Shown piece after piece: positions 1 through 10,290 of a DNA stretch of 64,000 bases. The DNA lies in contig NC_092877.1 in NCBI RefSeq assembly GCF_028372415.1, positions 389,536,842-389,600,841 of the forward strand. The letters are read 5' to 3'. This stretch comes from Notamacropus eugenii (lineage: Eukaryota; Chordata; Mammalia; Diprotodontia; Macropodidae). Within the stretch, counting starts at the first letter, position 1, and each line of letters begins with the position of its first letter. The position numbers and the translations under genes are program-made. The notes below the pieces were generated by a model that worked only from the letters and a program-made list of their open reading frames with translations, had not been told where the DNA came from and did not search any database.

Positions 1-24
1 ATCTGAGCAGTCTTTTCTGTCCCT

Positions 25-195
25 CTAGAGTTCACTCCCCAGGATTCCACCAAACTACTTCATTTAAATGGGCTTGGCTGGGTTGGTGCTCCTCACACTA
101 GGGATGTTGGTATTTCTAGACTGGCATAGATTCAAATGTTGCCAAGACAGAACCTGGAGGCCCCTGCATGAGCAGGAGATGGACTTAAAATAAAC
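25..195 (+). pseudogene. Leukocyte Ig-like receptor-type transmembrane/tail exon, frame broken
   Basis: From the ATG at 68 the frame reads MGLAGLVLLTLGMLVFLDWH, a hydrophobic segment very like the transmembrane exon of leukocyte-receptor-complex receptors (LILRA/FCAR type), which usually begin D-Y-T..NLIR-MGLAGL. A short tail follows and ends at TAA (190-192), inside an AATAAA-like stretch. Candidate acceptors CTCTAG and CCCCAG lie just upstream. Read from the second acceptor the exon starts D-S-T-K-L-L-H-L, in a different frame from MGLAGL. The two parts line up with the family only if two bases are missing where the membrane Arg codon would lie, so this is probably a relic. The rest of the gene would lie left of the window. 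Homology is from recall of the family, so confidence is modest. Confidence 0.4.
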
Positions 196-1915
196 ACATT
201 GAGTCATGAAGTGTGTGGTCTTTGTCATCAATGACATTGGCATTGGAGGACATGGCTGGGAGTCATGGAGGGTTCCTTGCAGAGAGGTGAAGGAGTGGAG
301 GAATTACTCTGCCTCAGTTCTCAGCCTCTGCCACAGGCTGTCTCTTCTAAAGTACCTGGATGCCATTTTTCTTAAGAAAAGAAGCCTGTCTGGGAATCTT
401 TAGTCTTGGATTGAAAGTGGGAGAGGACATTCTAGGTGGGGAGGACTGTGCATGATCATGGACTTGGGGAAGCCATCTTGGAATGGAGAGGGCATTAACC
501 CAGCTGGAGGTAGGGGTCTCAATGCTTAATCTTAAGAGAAATCAGCTGTGTGAAGTAAGAGACTCCAAAAGGTAATGGGATTTCAGGTTTAAAAGTCAGG
601 TTAGAGACAGCTTGGTAGTTGTGGTGGCACAGTAGTAGAAACTGAGGACATGCCCTGGAGAAATGAAAGCATCCCAAAGCAAACATCCTTTCATGCTTGG
701 GCTTCTGACTCCCTCCTTATCACAGAAGAGTTGGAGAACAGCAGGAGAATATTATGTCCAATACTATTCTTTGTGAGTCCTATTACTTGAACTTCCAGAT
801 CAAATCCCAGCTCCATGTCTTTCTCCCCTAAGGTCCTTCCTAGGAAACGGTGTCAAAGATCAGATGGCTAAGTCAGTTGATCTCTCCCTGTTTCACTGGA
901 AAACTCTGATTCTGAAACCTGTCTCTATCCTCTACCCTGGTCCACACTTAGAGAATTTGAATATGTAACACTGTCTATAGTGTTAATAATGGGAAGAAAC
1001 ATTGAAATGGCTTCCATCTAGTAGAAATGCCTCCCATGTCCCTTGTAAGCCCCTATGCGTAATATAGTACCATTCTGTTTGAACTTGGCTGGGCAAACTT
1101 TAGCAGAAGCTCAAAGTTTCTCCCTTTCTTTATCTCTCAATTTGTATATTTTGGATCCTCTGTCTAGTTAAGACAACAAAGCAACCATTCCTTTAGATAA
1201 AGTAGACCCTTTAGAACAGGAAATTTTATATCTCTTGTTATAGAGAAGTTGAGAACATCTGAAATTATCTGGAGAGAACTTTGGTGGTTTCTATGAGGAT
1301 CTCCTACTTCCCCGATTTTCTGGGTTGCAAGAAGTTGATAAGGGCTCCCCCAAACACAAAATCTAATTCTTACTGGAAAGCCCCTGTCCAAGAATGTCGA
1401 CCTAATCTCCTTAATCTCCTTTAATTCCTGACCCAGACTTATCTCTTTGGGGAGTTTGGTCCCACTTCTGGAATTGAGAGACTTTCAACTGTTCTGATGC
1501 ACTGGGGGATAGTAGTTGTGTTGAGGGAGACCAAGCAAGACCATTATATATAATACTCTCTCCAGGGGCTGGGACAAAATTGTTAAGGATTGGTTCAACA
1601 TAGTATCACACTTAATTTTCTAGATCTTACAACAAGTAAACGTGTGAATGCAAGGTCTTTTTCCCACATTGACAAAAAATAGGTATTTGTATGGGGAAAC
1701 AACACAAAAACAAGAGAGGCAGCCAATTCATGTGGTCAGGCCCAGGAGAATACATAGTTAATATATAGTGTCATGAAGTACGAGGTCACACTTGGCTGAG
1801 GAATTTATTTTTGTCTTACAAATTTACCTGTTTAGGTAAAAAAATTTGTCAGGTATAAGAGATATATGGAATGATTGTATGAGTGGATGCCATGAAGCAA
1901 GGAGAATCAGCTTAA
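196..1915. other. Non-coding stretch, nothing recognised
   Basis: No convincing gene, LINE or SINE is seen. The only open frames are short (at most 75 codons) and resemble nothing known. It could include 3' flank of the receptor-like exon at the left edge. Confidence 0.4.
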
Positions 1916-1918
1916 CGA

Positions 1919-2000
1919 TCTGTCTGTCTACCTGTCTATCTATCTACCTATCTGTCTGTCTATGCATATATATCTATGTATATACATATATACATATAAT
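1919..2000. repeat. TCTG/TCTA tetranucleotide microsatellite with AT-rich tail
   Basis: Alternating CTGT/CTAT tetramers from about 1919 to 1965 run into an ATATATAC-rich stretch. Confidence 0.9.
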
Positions 2001-2479
2001 GTGATACAAATAGTCATAAGCATGTTTACTGTCCTAAATATAGGGGTGGGGGGTTTGATCCATGAATGCCTGGACATTCTGTTGCACTTCACTTTGTCCT
2101 TTTGTGCAAAACTATTTTTTCCCCTTAAAAATATCTTGCTTTCTTCCTTCAAAGGCATGTTTTTGCTACAATATGATTTGATCCACTGAATCTCTTTGTA
2201 GTAATTCCTGTTGCTCAACAATCACAGACTTGGTTGTCCTGTGAAAGGACTGGAGCATGGAATCAAACTTCGTCATTTTGAACAATTAGAAAAGTAACTA
2301 GGTACACACCAGAAATAGTTAAAATGACCCTTGGTTAGATTTAGCTGTCCTGGAATAAAGTCGATCCAAGCAATCAGAGTCTTGGGAGAAGAACAGGACA
2401 ATGTAGATCACAAGCAATATCATTCTCTTTTCTTACGGTAGAAATTTGATACATATTTACTGAATTTATAAGAGGAGGC

Positions 2480-2635
2480 AGGCATCAAGTAGTGGAAAAC
2501 GAAGGCTATGTCATTTGGTACTTGTGAGACTTTGGCTAAGTCATTTAATCTCTCTGGACCTCCATTTACTTATGTTCAGGATGATGAGTTGGACTGGGTA
2601 ACCTTCCAGATCCCTTCCAATCTAGGATCCTGTTT
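2480..2635 (+). repeat. MIR SINE
   Basis: Shows the MIR core: an 'actttggctaagtcattt' segment, then 'aatctctctggacctcc', then a 'ggactgggtaaccttccag' block near the end. Diverged and without an obvious 3' tail. Confidence 0.7.
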
Positions 2636-2639
2636 ATTG

Positions 2640-2850
2640 CCTTTGATCTTTTAGTCCTGCCCTGAGTAGCTGAGCTCCACCTCACAATGCAAGGGACAGT
2701 TTTTTCCAACTTCCATTCAAAAGATGGTGTCTACATCAAGGTATTGTAGATGTTGACCTAAAAAGAACAAGGGCCATTTCCTCTATTCAGATTAGGATTG
2801 AAGGTTAGAATAGGGTTAAGACTACAGGTTCTGCCGGGCAGAGGGAGCGT
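2640..2850. other. Unassigned spacer between MIR and TCC repeat
   Basis: No coding or repeat homology recognised. Confidence 0.3.
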
Positions 2851-2856
2851 TTTCAT

Positions 2857-2906
2857 CCTCCTCCTCCTCCTCCTCCTCCTCCTCCTCCTCCTCCTCCTTC
2901 TGCTCC
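2857..2906. repeat. TCC trinucleotide microsatellite
   Basis: About 13 tandem TCC units, followed by imperfect TTC/TGC units to about 2910. Confidence 0.95.
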
Positions 2907-2924
2907 TCCTCATCAAAAATAATA

Positions 2925-3060
2925 AAAACAATAGCTAGCTTTTATATAAGGTTTTAAAGTTTGCAAAGCCCTTTAGGCAAAGTATAATGTATAGTGTAAG
3001 AAGACTAGAAAGGTTGAAAGGACTCAAGTTCTAAAGAGTTTTCAATGACAAATGATTTCA
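2925..3060 (+). repeat. Core-SINE fragment (MIR/Ther-type)
   Basis: The segment 'tttaaagtttgcaaagccct' with flanking 'agctagcttttatata' matches the internal part of common mammalian core SINEs. No clear ends. Confidence 0.4.
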
Positions 3061-3104
3061 TATTTGATCCTGGAGGGAATAGTTCCACAGCATTGGAGTT
3101 TATG

Positions 3105-3370
3105 AAATTTGTTGTTGCTATTCAGTCCAACTCCTTGTGACCCCATGCGGAGTTCTCTTGGCAATGATACTTGACTGGTTTGCCATGTCCTTCTCCACTC
3201 TCATTCCTCCTGGATTTCTCTACCCCATTTGCTGTTCTTGACCCCAATACTCTTCTTTCTGGGGTTTTGTGGCACTCCCTTAACTTGGTTTTTCTCCTTT
3301 GTGACTGACTGAATCTCAGTGACCTTTGCCAGAACATATCCCATCTCATGACTTTTAATTTATTCATATC
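3105..3370 (+). repeat. Marsupial tRNA-derived SINE, degraded
   Basis: The first ~70 bp follow the family seen better preserved elsewhere here ('ttgtgaccccatgcgg', 'ggtttgccatgtccttctcc'). The remainder is diverged. Confidence 0.6.
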
Positions 3371-4135
3371 TTGTGATACAGACTAACTCTTCTTTCTTTT
3401 TTTATTCTTTTTGTTTACTGCTTTCTATGCCTGCAGGAAGTTGCTCACCAAGGGACCCAACTTGCCCCACCTTGATTTTCTCTGAGGTAATTGGTGCTAT
3501 TATTTTCCCAACAACTACCAAACATCTCTGTATTCAGTGTTCCCCAGTTTTCCTTTCATGTAGATGAATGAGAGATAATCAAGAATGAGACCCTGAGATC
3601 CAGGGGTAGAAGAGGTAGGAGAAAATTGAAGAGGGAGAGAAGGGTCACATGAACCCAGAAAGAAGGAGCATTGGCAGAGGTCATTCCTGGTCTCTTTATA
3701 TGCCAGAGTGGATTTGCAGCACTCACAAATATTTGAGGAAATCCACCCACTGTGCCCTTTCCTCATATATGTATTGAGATGGTAGAGGCCAAATGTGGTG
3801 GTTCTGTTGCAAGGATGAGAATAGAGTGGAATTGAAAAGCTGAAAATGTGTTTCATTTCAAATGGATTTGTTGTTTTCCACTTCTAAATAAGCATGGGAG
3901 GGTCTGCTCTCCCCTCCACTCCTCTTCTTTGTACATTGTAGTAGATTCTGCTTGCCTTTTAAAAACTTGAACATTTCCTTAATCTCAATTTTGGTCTCAA
4001 GCAAAAAGAGGTTAGGTAAAGATGAACATAAAATTCAATTACATCAGAGTGCCAAACCTCAGGCCTTAAGGGCGAGAATTTTCCTACCTAGGAACTAATA
4101 GCTTTTGTATTAACATTCCTAAGTTTACATCTGAT
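3371..4135. other. Unassigned spacer
   Basis: A minus-strand open frame of 113 codons (3856-3515) overlaps a 64-codon frame, but neither has recognisable motifs. I see no gene. Confidence 0.35.
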
Positions 4136-4139
4136 CTTG

Positions 4140-4385
4140 CCATTTTTCTGTTGTTTCTGACTCCCCATGACACCGTTTGGGGCTTTCTTGACAGAAATAC
4201 TGGAGTGATTTGCCATTTTCTTTTCCATCTCACTTTACAGATGAGGAAACTGAAGCAAACAGGGTTAAGTGTTTTGCCTAGTAAGTATCTGAGATCAATT
4301 ATAACTCATGAAGATGAGTCTATCTGGTTTCAAGCCCTGTGCTCTATCCACTGCAGCACCCAGCTGCCTCACTTTCATCTGATGT
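4140..4385 (+). repeat. Marsupial tRNA-derived SINE, near full length
   Basis: Runs through 'tctgactccccatgacaccg', 'agatgaggaaactgaagc' and 'aaacagggttaagtg', and ends at a 'gctctatccactgcagcacc' segment complementary to a tRNA-like head. Best preserved unduplicated member of this family in the window. Confidence 0.8.
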
Positions 4386-4656
4386 AAACTCCACAAGTCA
4401 GTAGAGGAGGTACTGCCTAGACCTGGGGATCCATGATAGTGAGCTAGATATCCCCAAGAGAGCTAGTTGTGACAGGATATGGCTGAAGACACACAGAAGG
4501 GTGGACAGGGAGGAAAGATCTGTTCCCTCTACAGTGAAAACCACCCCCCACAGATGTCATGTTTTAATATCATGTTTCTTCCTGGTACTCTATAAGCAAC
4601 TCTTGTATTAGCTACTGAACAACACCAACAAGCTAAGCAAAGCTGACATTTGTCAT

Positions 4657-5112
4657 TTGAGGAAGGAGGGTGCAGCAAAGATGGCAGAGACTTTTTCACA
4701 TGCTTCTGTTATGGGGGCCTGCATGTCGTCAGTGTTTCCAAAGTGGTGCAGTTCACTGGGAAGTCTGTTCCTTGCCCTCCTGTTCAGAGTTCTGCAAGTG
4801 TGTGATGCAAATTTTTGTTTCTTGGATAATGTATGGGAAAGTTTCAGAAGATTTAGTGGAAGAATCTTTAGGTTTAAAGGGACTGAACCATTGTCTTGCT
4901 CTCCTTTGGTCCTGGTGCACTGGCCTGGTAGTGACCACTGCACATTTATGTGCAGAGTTGAAGGTTCAAATTACCCCTTGATATCGGCCTTTGAGCCAAA
5001 GAGTTGGAGTTTGGGAAACCTGTATTGTGCTCATGAACAACTGAAGCACCCTCTTGCTCATGGCTGCTCCTCCTCCCCCTGGAAAGGTGACCAGAAACTA
5101 GGAAATAGGTGA
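4657..5112 (+). other. Unrecognised 151-codon open frame
   Basis: An ATG-initiated frame of 151 codons begins at 'atgaggaag..'. The product has a hydrophobic patch near residues 33-47 (LGSLFLALLFRV) and several cysteines, and no motif I recognise. Two other frames are also open for about 100 codons across the same interval, so openness alone is weak evidence. The 'gcaaagatggcagagac' start resembles L1 5'-end sequence, and the 3' end abuts an L1 ORF2 fragment, so this may be an L1 5' region rather than a gene. Confidence 0.25.
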
Positions 5113-5179
5113 CAGAGCTGTGAGCTGGCTCCCATTGCTGATATCCTGATAATTTGCCCAATTCTGTGAGAAAAAAACT

Positions 5180-5745
5180 AAACAATTTAAATGAAATGAA
5201 AGAACACTTAGAAAATCAGAAATAGCCCAGATTAACAGAAAAGGAAACTGCATATCTAAATAAACCTGTTTTAGAAAAAGAAATTGAATAGGCCATAAAC
5301 AAACTTCGCAAGAAGAAAAAAAACACCAGGACCAGATGGATTCAGCAGTGAATTTTGCCAAACATTTAAAGATCAATGAATAACAATATTAAATAAATTT
5401 TTCAGAATAATATGCAAAGAAGTCCTACCATATACTCCTTTTGTTAAAGAAATATGTTGCTGATACCCAAACCAGGAAGAGCAAGAACAGTGAATGAAAA
5501 GTGCAGAACAATTTCAGTGATGGATATCAAAGCAAAAATGCTAAATAAAATAGCATCCAGGAGATTACAGCAATTTATCACAAAGATTATACATTGTGTG
5601 CAAGTAGGATTTATATCAGGAACTCTGGGGTGTTCAATATAAGGAAAACCCCACACAACTGATTATATCGATATCAAAAGCAACACAAATCGTATGATTA
5701 CAGCAATAGATGCAGAACAAGCTGTTAACAAAATGCAACATTAAT
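5180..5745 (+). mobile_element. L1 ORF2 fragment (reverse-transcriptase N-terminal part), sense
   Basis: Frames read through the start of the L1 reverse-transcriptase domain: a PGPDGF-type segment near 5325-5345 and an IPKPGRA block from 5454. The L1-typical stretch IHCVQVGFISG follows (about 5587-5619). Several frameshifts and stops make it inactive. It joins directly to an L1 fragment of opposite orientation at about 5745. Confidence 0.85.
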
Positions 5746-6765
5746 TTCTGTTAATGAATCACTTGAACATATAAGTATAAATGGATTACATTCCTAAAAT
5801 GATGGGAAGTATCCCCTGAGCATCCCCTTGATTTCCAGTTTTTGGCCACCACAAAGAATGCTGATATAAATATTTTTGTACATGTGGGACCCTTACCCAT
5901 TTTTATGATCTCTTGGGGATACAGTCCTAGAAGTGATATTGCTGGGTCAAAGGGTATGCACATTTTTGTAGCCCTTTGGGCATAGTTCCATATTGCTCTC
6001 CAGAATGTTTGAATCACCTCACAGCTCCACCAACAATGAATTAGTGTTCCAGTTCTCCCACATCTTCTCCAACATTTATCATCTTCCTGTTCTGTCATGT
6101 TAGCCAGTCTGATAGGTGTGATGTGGTATCTCCAAGTTGTTTTGATTTGCATCTCTCTAATCAAAAGTGATTTAGAGCATTTTTTCATGACTATAGATAT
6201 CTGTAATTTCTTCCTCTGAAAACTGCCTGTTCATATCCTTTGACCATTTATCAATTGGGGAAAGACTTGTATTTTTGTACATTTGACTTAGTTCTCTATA
6301 TATTTTAGAAATGAGGCCTTTAGCACAGACACTAGTTGCAAAAATTCTTTCCCCGTTTTCTGCTTCCTTCCTAATCTTAGTTGTATTGGACTTGGTTGTG
6401 CAAAAACTTTTCAGTTTAATGTAATCAAAATTATCTAATTTGCACTTCATAATGCTTTCTATCTCTTCTTTAGTCAAAAATTTTTCCCTTCTCCAAAAAT
6501 CTGAAAAATACACTACTCCTTGCTTCACTTATTTCTTTATAGTATCACTCTTCATACCTAGATCATGTACCCATTTGGATTTTTTTCTTGTGTATGGTGT
6601 CAGGCCTTGGTTAATGCCTAGTTTCTGCCACACTTTCATCCAGTTTTCCCAGCAATTTTTGTTGAATAGTGAGTTCTTATCCCAGAAGCTGGGGTCCTTG
6701 GGTTGATCAAACAGTAAATTGCTATATTTACTGCCTACTGTGTCTTGAGTACCTAGCATATTCTT
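5746..6765 (-). mobile_element. L1 ORF2 C-terminal fragment, antisense
   Basis: On the minus strand three successive frames (6759-6529, 6528-6172, 6188-5751) give the C-terminal L1 ORF2 region, with segments such as [30 protein letters not shown] and the cysteine-bearing CWRRCG...HCWW stretch. Frame shifts separate the parts. The fragment ends at about 5750 within the final FVVAKNWK region and has no poly(A) tail there. It is neither 5' nor 3' complete. Confidence 0.9.
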
Positions 6766-7990
6766 TAATGTTCACTACAAAAGCCTTGCCATCATGCTTA
6801 CACTCATGAAGTTTTCTCTTCAGTAGGAACAATCTGATGTTAGCTAAACCCTTAACAGAAGGCTTCCCATAATCACTCTATTTATGAAATTTCTCAAATC
6901 TGAATTTTAAATGTTCAATAAGCTGCCCTCTCTTGCTGAAGGCCTTCAGTTCATAACTTTTCAGCCAGTCTGCATTTCTGATGTTGTTTGTCCTTTGTTC
7001 TTGAAGAGGACCATGACATCAAGGAATGTGATGCCAGGACTTGCAAGTGAATTTGGGTTTAAGTGAGGGAGGGCTGTGCAATGCCACCAGCTTCACCTTC
7101 CCCTCTGGAGTCATCTGGCTCCTGGCAAGGGATCAGGACTACTTCAGATGGCCCCTGAGTAATATGTACACTCAGGCTAAAGAACAGCCCAAATCCATTA
7201 CTTATAAAGCCTTTCTCCATTAGGAATTCTCTAGTGAAGAAAAAGTTGTGTACTCGGGAGGAAAACATTCCCATCTTCATTACACTGATAAAGTTTCCTC
7301 TCAGGAAAAATTTATCCTCTCAGGATAAATCCTATTATAAGAAAGAGGTTCTGGTTGAAAGGCTCCAATATGAACTTGTTGATTTTCATTTAATTCTGTG
7401 GTTTGGAGGAAGCTTTCCCAGATTGATGACATTTATGAGTTTCCTTTCTGTTCAGTTTAGGAAGATGGGTTTCCCACATTCATTAGGCTCATTAGGTTTC
7501 TCTGCAGAATAAAGTTTATGATATTCGGTAAAGTCTGGTTTAGATGTAGAAACTATCTCTCTACAGCAAATTTTATGACCTTTCCTTGGTTCTGAAGATA
7601 AAATGAAGCTCCCTGGTCCTGCACTGTATTTGGGAAGATCCTTTTCTAGATATACTCTGCATTATAGAAAAAGCTTTGGTTCCAAACTGACACTTTGAAC
7701 AGATTTATCACCTGCACTTTCCATCACTTTACTAGGAGTTTTCCTTTGGGTGGCATTTCCTTGCTGAGAATTTTTGTTCTCCAAGCTCTGCTGCCTTTCT
7801 CACCTGGCATCACAGTCCCAGCCTTCTCTCCAGCTGGAGACACAGAGACCATCTGAAGGAATATTTCATATCCCTTGAATAAAGTAAGTTCACTCTTTCC
7901 TTTTGGTGACCTCTCAAGGAACATAACATGTGCGAGTTGGCCATGTATTAATATTTTGGGAACTAGCCACTCCCGGAACACATAGATAAT
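6765..7990 (-). pseudogene. C2H2 zinc-finger gene relic, interrupted by a SINE
   Basis: On the minus strand, degenerate zinc-finger linker and finger motifs occur at zinc-finger spacing: HECKHDGKAF (about 6800-6830), an EKPNEPNECG linker-finger start (about 7470-7500), and an H-K-C-H-Q-S-G-K-A stretch near 7410. Cysteines and histidines are often replaced, and stops break every frame. A SINE at about 7000-7210 splits it. The frame at 7981-7724 (ending ..SRAWRTKILSKEMPPKG) could be the linker upstream of the fingers in a KRAB-zinc-finger gene, but no KRAB box is visible. Identified by pattern, not by alignment. Confidence 0.5.
6990..7215 (-). repeat. RTE-tailed SINE (MAR1-like), antisense
   Basis: Begins with 'tttgttcttgaagaggacca', the reverse complement of the RTE-derived 3' tail found at 11980 and 47760. 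It continues through 'gatgccaggacttgcaagtg' and 'gggagggctgtgcaatgcca'. Inserted inside the zinc-finger relic. Confidence 0.75.
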
Positions 7991-8510
7991 ACTTGGAGGA
8001 TCTGGCTAGTCCTCCCAGTACATGATTAATTAACTTATATCTTGTGGCCCCCGTATGATACGTCCTTGACGAACAAACACCTGCACTCCCATGGCCATGT
8101 GCCTGACCAGCTTGGAACAGTGTGCGGAGCCGTTGGCAAAAAGCCTTCTTTGTCTAAGATCCCTATAAAGTCTCCCCGCCTAGTGTAAGTCCTCGGAATC
8201 TCACCCATGGAGAGGACGCTCTGCCTGGGACCCTTGTGCTCCCAATTTGGACCCTGAACGCTGTATCCCGGGATTCCCCAGCTGATGTAATTCAGGTGTT
8301 GGTGCTCCCCGAATTGGTTATGTTTTCTTTTTCTTTTTCTTTTTCTGCTATACTGATTATTATTATACTTATTACTCTGTGCTTATTGTGTATTATCTGT
8401 TGTATTGGATGTAATTATAGACAGTCTATAATTAAACTACTTTCATTTTTAAAGCAGTGTGAGAGTGTTATTTACAGGAACGAATCCGAACCCCTAAAAA
8501 TCACAAAACA
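7990..8510 (+). mobile_element. Probable LTR of an endogenous retrovirus
   Basis: LTR-like layout: a TATA-type motif CTATAAAG at 8163-8170, a TTTTTC hexamer run near 8326-8346, an ATTAAA polyadenylation-like motif at 8431, and an end in ..ACAAAACA at 8510. The left end is not defined and no retroviral coding sequence adjoins. The right end coincides with the left edge of the large duplication (8511). No corresponding sequence sits before 45018 in copy B. Confidence 0.45.
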
Positions 8511-8777
8511 CCTGCCCAGAATCTTCATGAATGTTCACTCTTCCACAGTCTGACAGTGTGTGTAAGAAGGTGTGCTGAGGCTCATGGTGGGGTGGGTGAC
8601 AGGATGACTTTATTTGTCTCACTATTTCAATAAAATGCCTTCACTTTGATCTAAGTTTGATCAGCTGTGGACTGTCCAAAGCAAAACCCATGAGTAAAAG
8701 CTGAGGACATAGGGTTTGGAGAGGATTCTTACCTGCCTTGTGCTTGTGGTCTGGGGTGGTCTGCCAAAGGCCAGGGA

Positions 8778-8778
8778 G

Positions 8779-8814
<36 letters not shown>

Positions 8815-8855
8815 GTGCGCGTGTGTGCGCTCGAGTGTGTGCGCGTACACACATG
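8778..8855. repeat. TG/GTGC dinucleotide microsatellite
   Basis: A (TG)n run with interspersed GC units (tgtgtgcgcg). The copy B equivalent is the pure TG run at 45289-45337. Confidence 0.95.
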
Positions 8856-8899
8856 CCATGACTTATGGATGCTTTTGGTTTAACCTCTCTATATATGTA

Positions 8900-8932
8900 A
8901 ACACACACACACACACACTCTCACACACACAA
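8900..8932. repeat. CA dinucleotide tract, imperfect
   Basis: Two CA runs separated by TCT. In copy B the corresponding CA runs (45366-45391 and 46245-46280) are about 850 bp apart. Confidence 0.95.
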
Positions 8933-9034
8933 GTGAGATTTTAGTAATGATTCTGAAGACCCACTGGATCCTGCCTCAGGATTCTCCATTTTCTTTTTCT
9001 AAAACCTGGTGTTCAGGAATGATTTTAATTTTAA

Positions 9035-9210
9035 CCCAACAGAGCTACTCTGTCTGACTCTCTCTGTATCTCTCTTCTTTTCCTTGGTTTCCTCATCTGC
9101 AAAATGAGGTAGAAAAGGAAATGACAAACCACTCCAGAGTCTTTCCCATGCAAACCCCAAATGGGGTCACAAAGAGTCAGACCTACTGCAATGACTGAAC
9201 AACAGTGGCA
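9035..9210 (-). repeat. Marsupial tRNA-derived SINE, antisense
   Basis: The reverse complement carries 'gtctgactctttgtgacccc', 'ggtttgtcatttccttttc' and 'cctcattttgcagatgagg'. Shared with copy B. Confidence 0.75.
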
Positions 9211-9344
9211 ACAATATGGCGGCACATTGGCATGTCATCTTTGGTTTATGATCATTTTGCAATAGGAAGGCATAGTCTTAGTTCCCAGTTTGAGGGTTCT
9301 ATGAAAAGAACTATTGACAAGTTTAATTGAACATATGGGTCCTT

Positions 9345-9570
9345 TTCCTCTTGCATTTATTAAATGCCTGCTAAGTGCCAGGCACAGGCTAAGGACTTTA
9401 CAAGAGTTATCTCATTTGATTCTCACAAGAACCTTATGAGGTAGATGCTGTTATGGTCCCCATTTTACAGATGAGGAAACTGAGGTAGAAAGTGATGAAG
9501 TAACGTGTCCAGGGTCACACATCTAGGAAGTGTCTGAGACCAGATTTGGACTCGGAGTATAAACCCAGTC
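9345..9570 (+). repeat. Core SINE (MIR/Ther type)
   Basis: Complete consensus-like run: 'ttaaatgcctgctaagtgcc', 'ttgattctcacaagaacctt', 'ttacagatgaggaaactgag', 'cagggtcacacatctaggaa'. Partner in copy B at 46690. Confidence 0.85.
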
Positions 9571-9584
9571 ATTGAATGGCTGGA

Positions 9585-9835
9585 TCAAAGTGATTTGGAG
9601 CATTTTATGAGGTTTCGAGTCAGTTCTTTGCTTGAGCAGACCCTTATCAGAGATATTTGATGCTAAGATTTTCTCCCATTTGACCAGTTCCTATATTAGA
9701 TGCATTAACGTTGTGTGTACAGAAGCTTTTCAGTTTCATGTAATCCAAATTTTGTATTTTATCTTTTAAAATTACCTCTATCTCTGGTTAAAAACACATT
9801 CCCCTACCCAAATTTGTGATAGGTATATGAACTAC
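9585..9835 (-). mobile_element. L1 ORF2 3' fragment, antisense
   Basis: Contains antisense L1 landmarks ('cccttatcagagatatttga', 'gcttttcagtttcatgtaa'), the same region seen in the long L1 at 34080-34200. Diverged, no open frame. Confidence 0.65.
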
Positions 9836-9839
9836 TCAC

Positions 9840-10010
9840 CTAATCTGGCAGCCTCAGTTTTCTCAGCTGTAAAATGTAATACCACCTATCTCTCCGGTTG
9901 TTGCAAAGATCAACTGAGATAATAATTTTAAAGTCCTTAGCCCAGTTCCTGGCACATAGTAAAACCATATAAGTGTTAGCTATTCTTATTTATTTATTGT
10001 TATTAATTTT
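9840..10010 (+). repeat. MIR SINE
   Basis: Shows 'cctcagttttctcagctgta', 'aaatgtaataccacctatct' and 'cccagttcctggcacatagt'. In copy B the same MIR is preceded by a ~560-bp insertion. Confidence 0.8.
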
Positions 10011-10079
10011 TATAGTATTAAAGCATAGTATTTAATACTGTAGTATTAAGATTATCTACTAAGAATGCATCACAGAATA

Positions 10080-10290
10080 CGGTGTAAGGTGTTTTCCCAG
10101 CAGGTTTTTTAATCAAATAAAGAGCATTTTCCTAGATAATCTATGTTTTCCACTTCATCACACACTGGGTTTTGAGTTCCATTGTTTCTGATTCCTGTCT
10201 ACTCTTTTACCAATCTTTCTACTTTTTAACCAATACTAGATAGTTTGGATGATTGCTGCTTTATAATAGAGTTTGAGGTCCGGAACTTCT
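10080..10290 (-). mobile_element. L1 ORF2 fragment, antisense
   Basis: Antisense segment 'gattgctgctttataataga' matches the 'gattactgctttataataca' region of the long L1 at 34575-34600. Truncated where the RTE element begins. Confidence 0.55.

Noticed and set aside
8641-8944. CVCVCV/HTHTHT-type frames over dinucleotide repeats (also 22767-22988, 45198-45555)
   Set aside because: Microsatellite translations.
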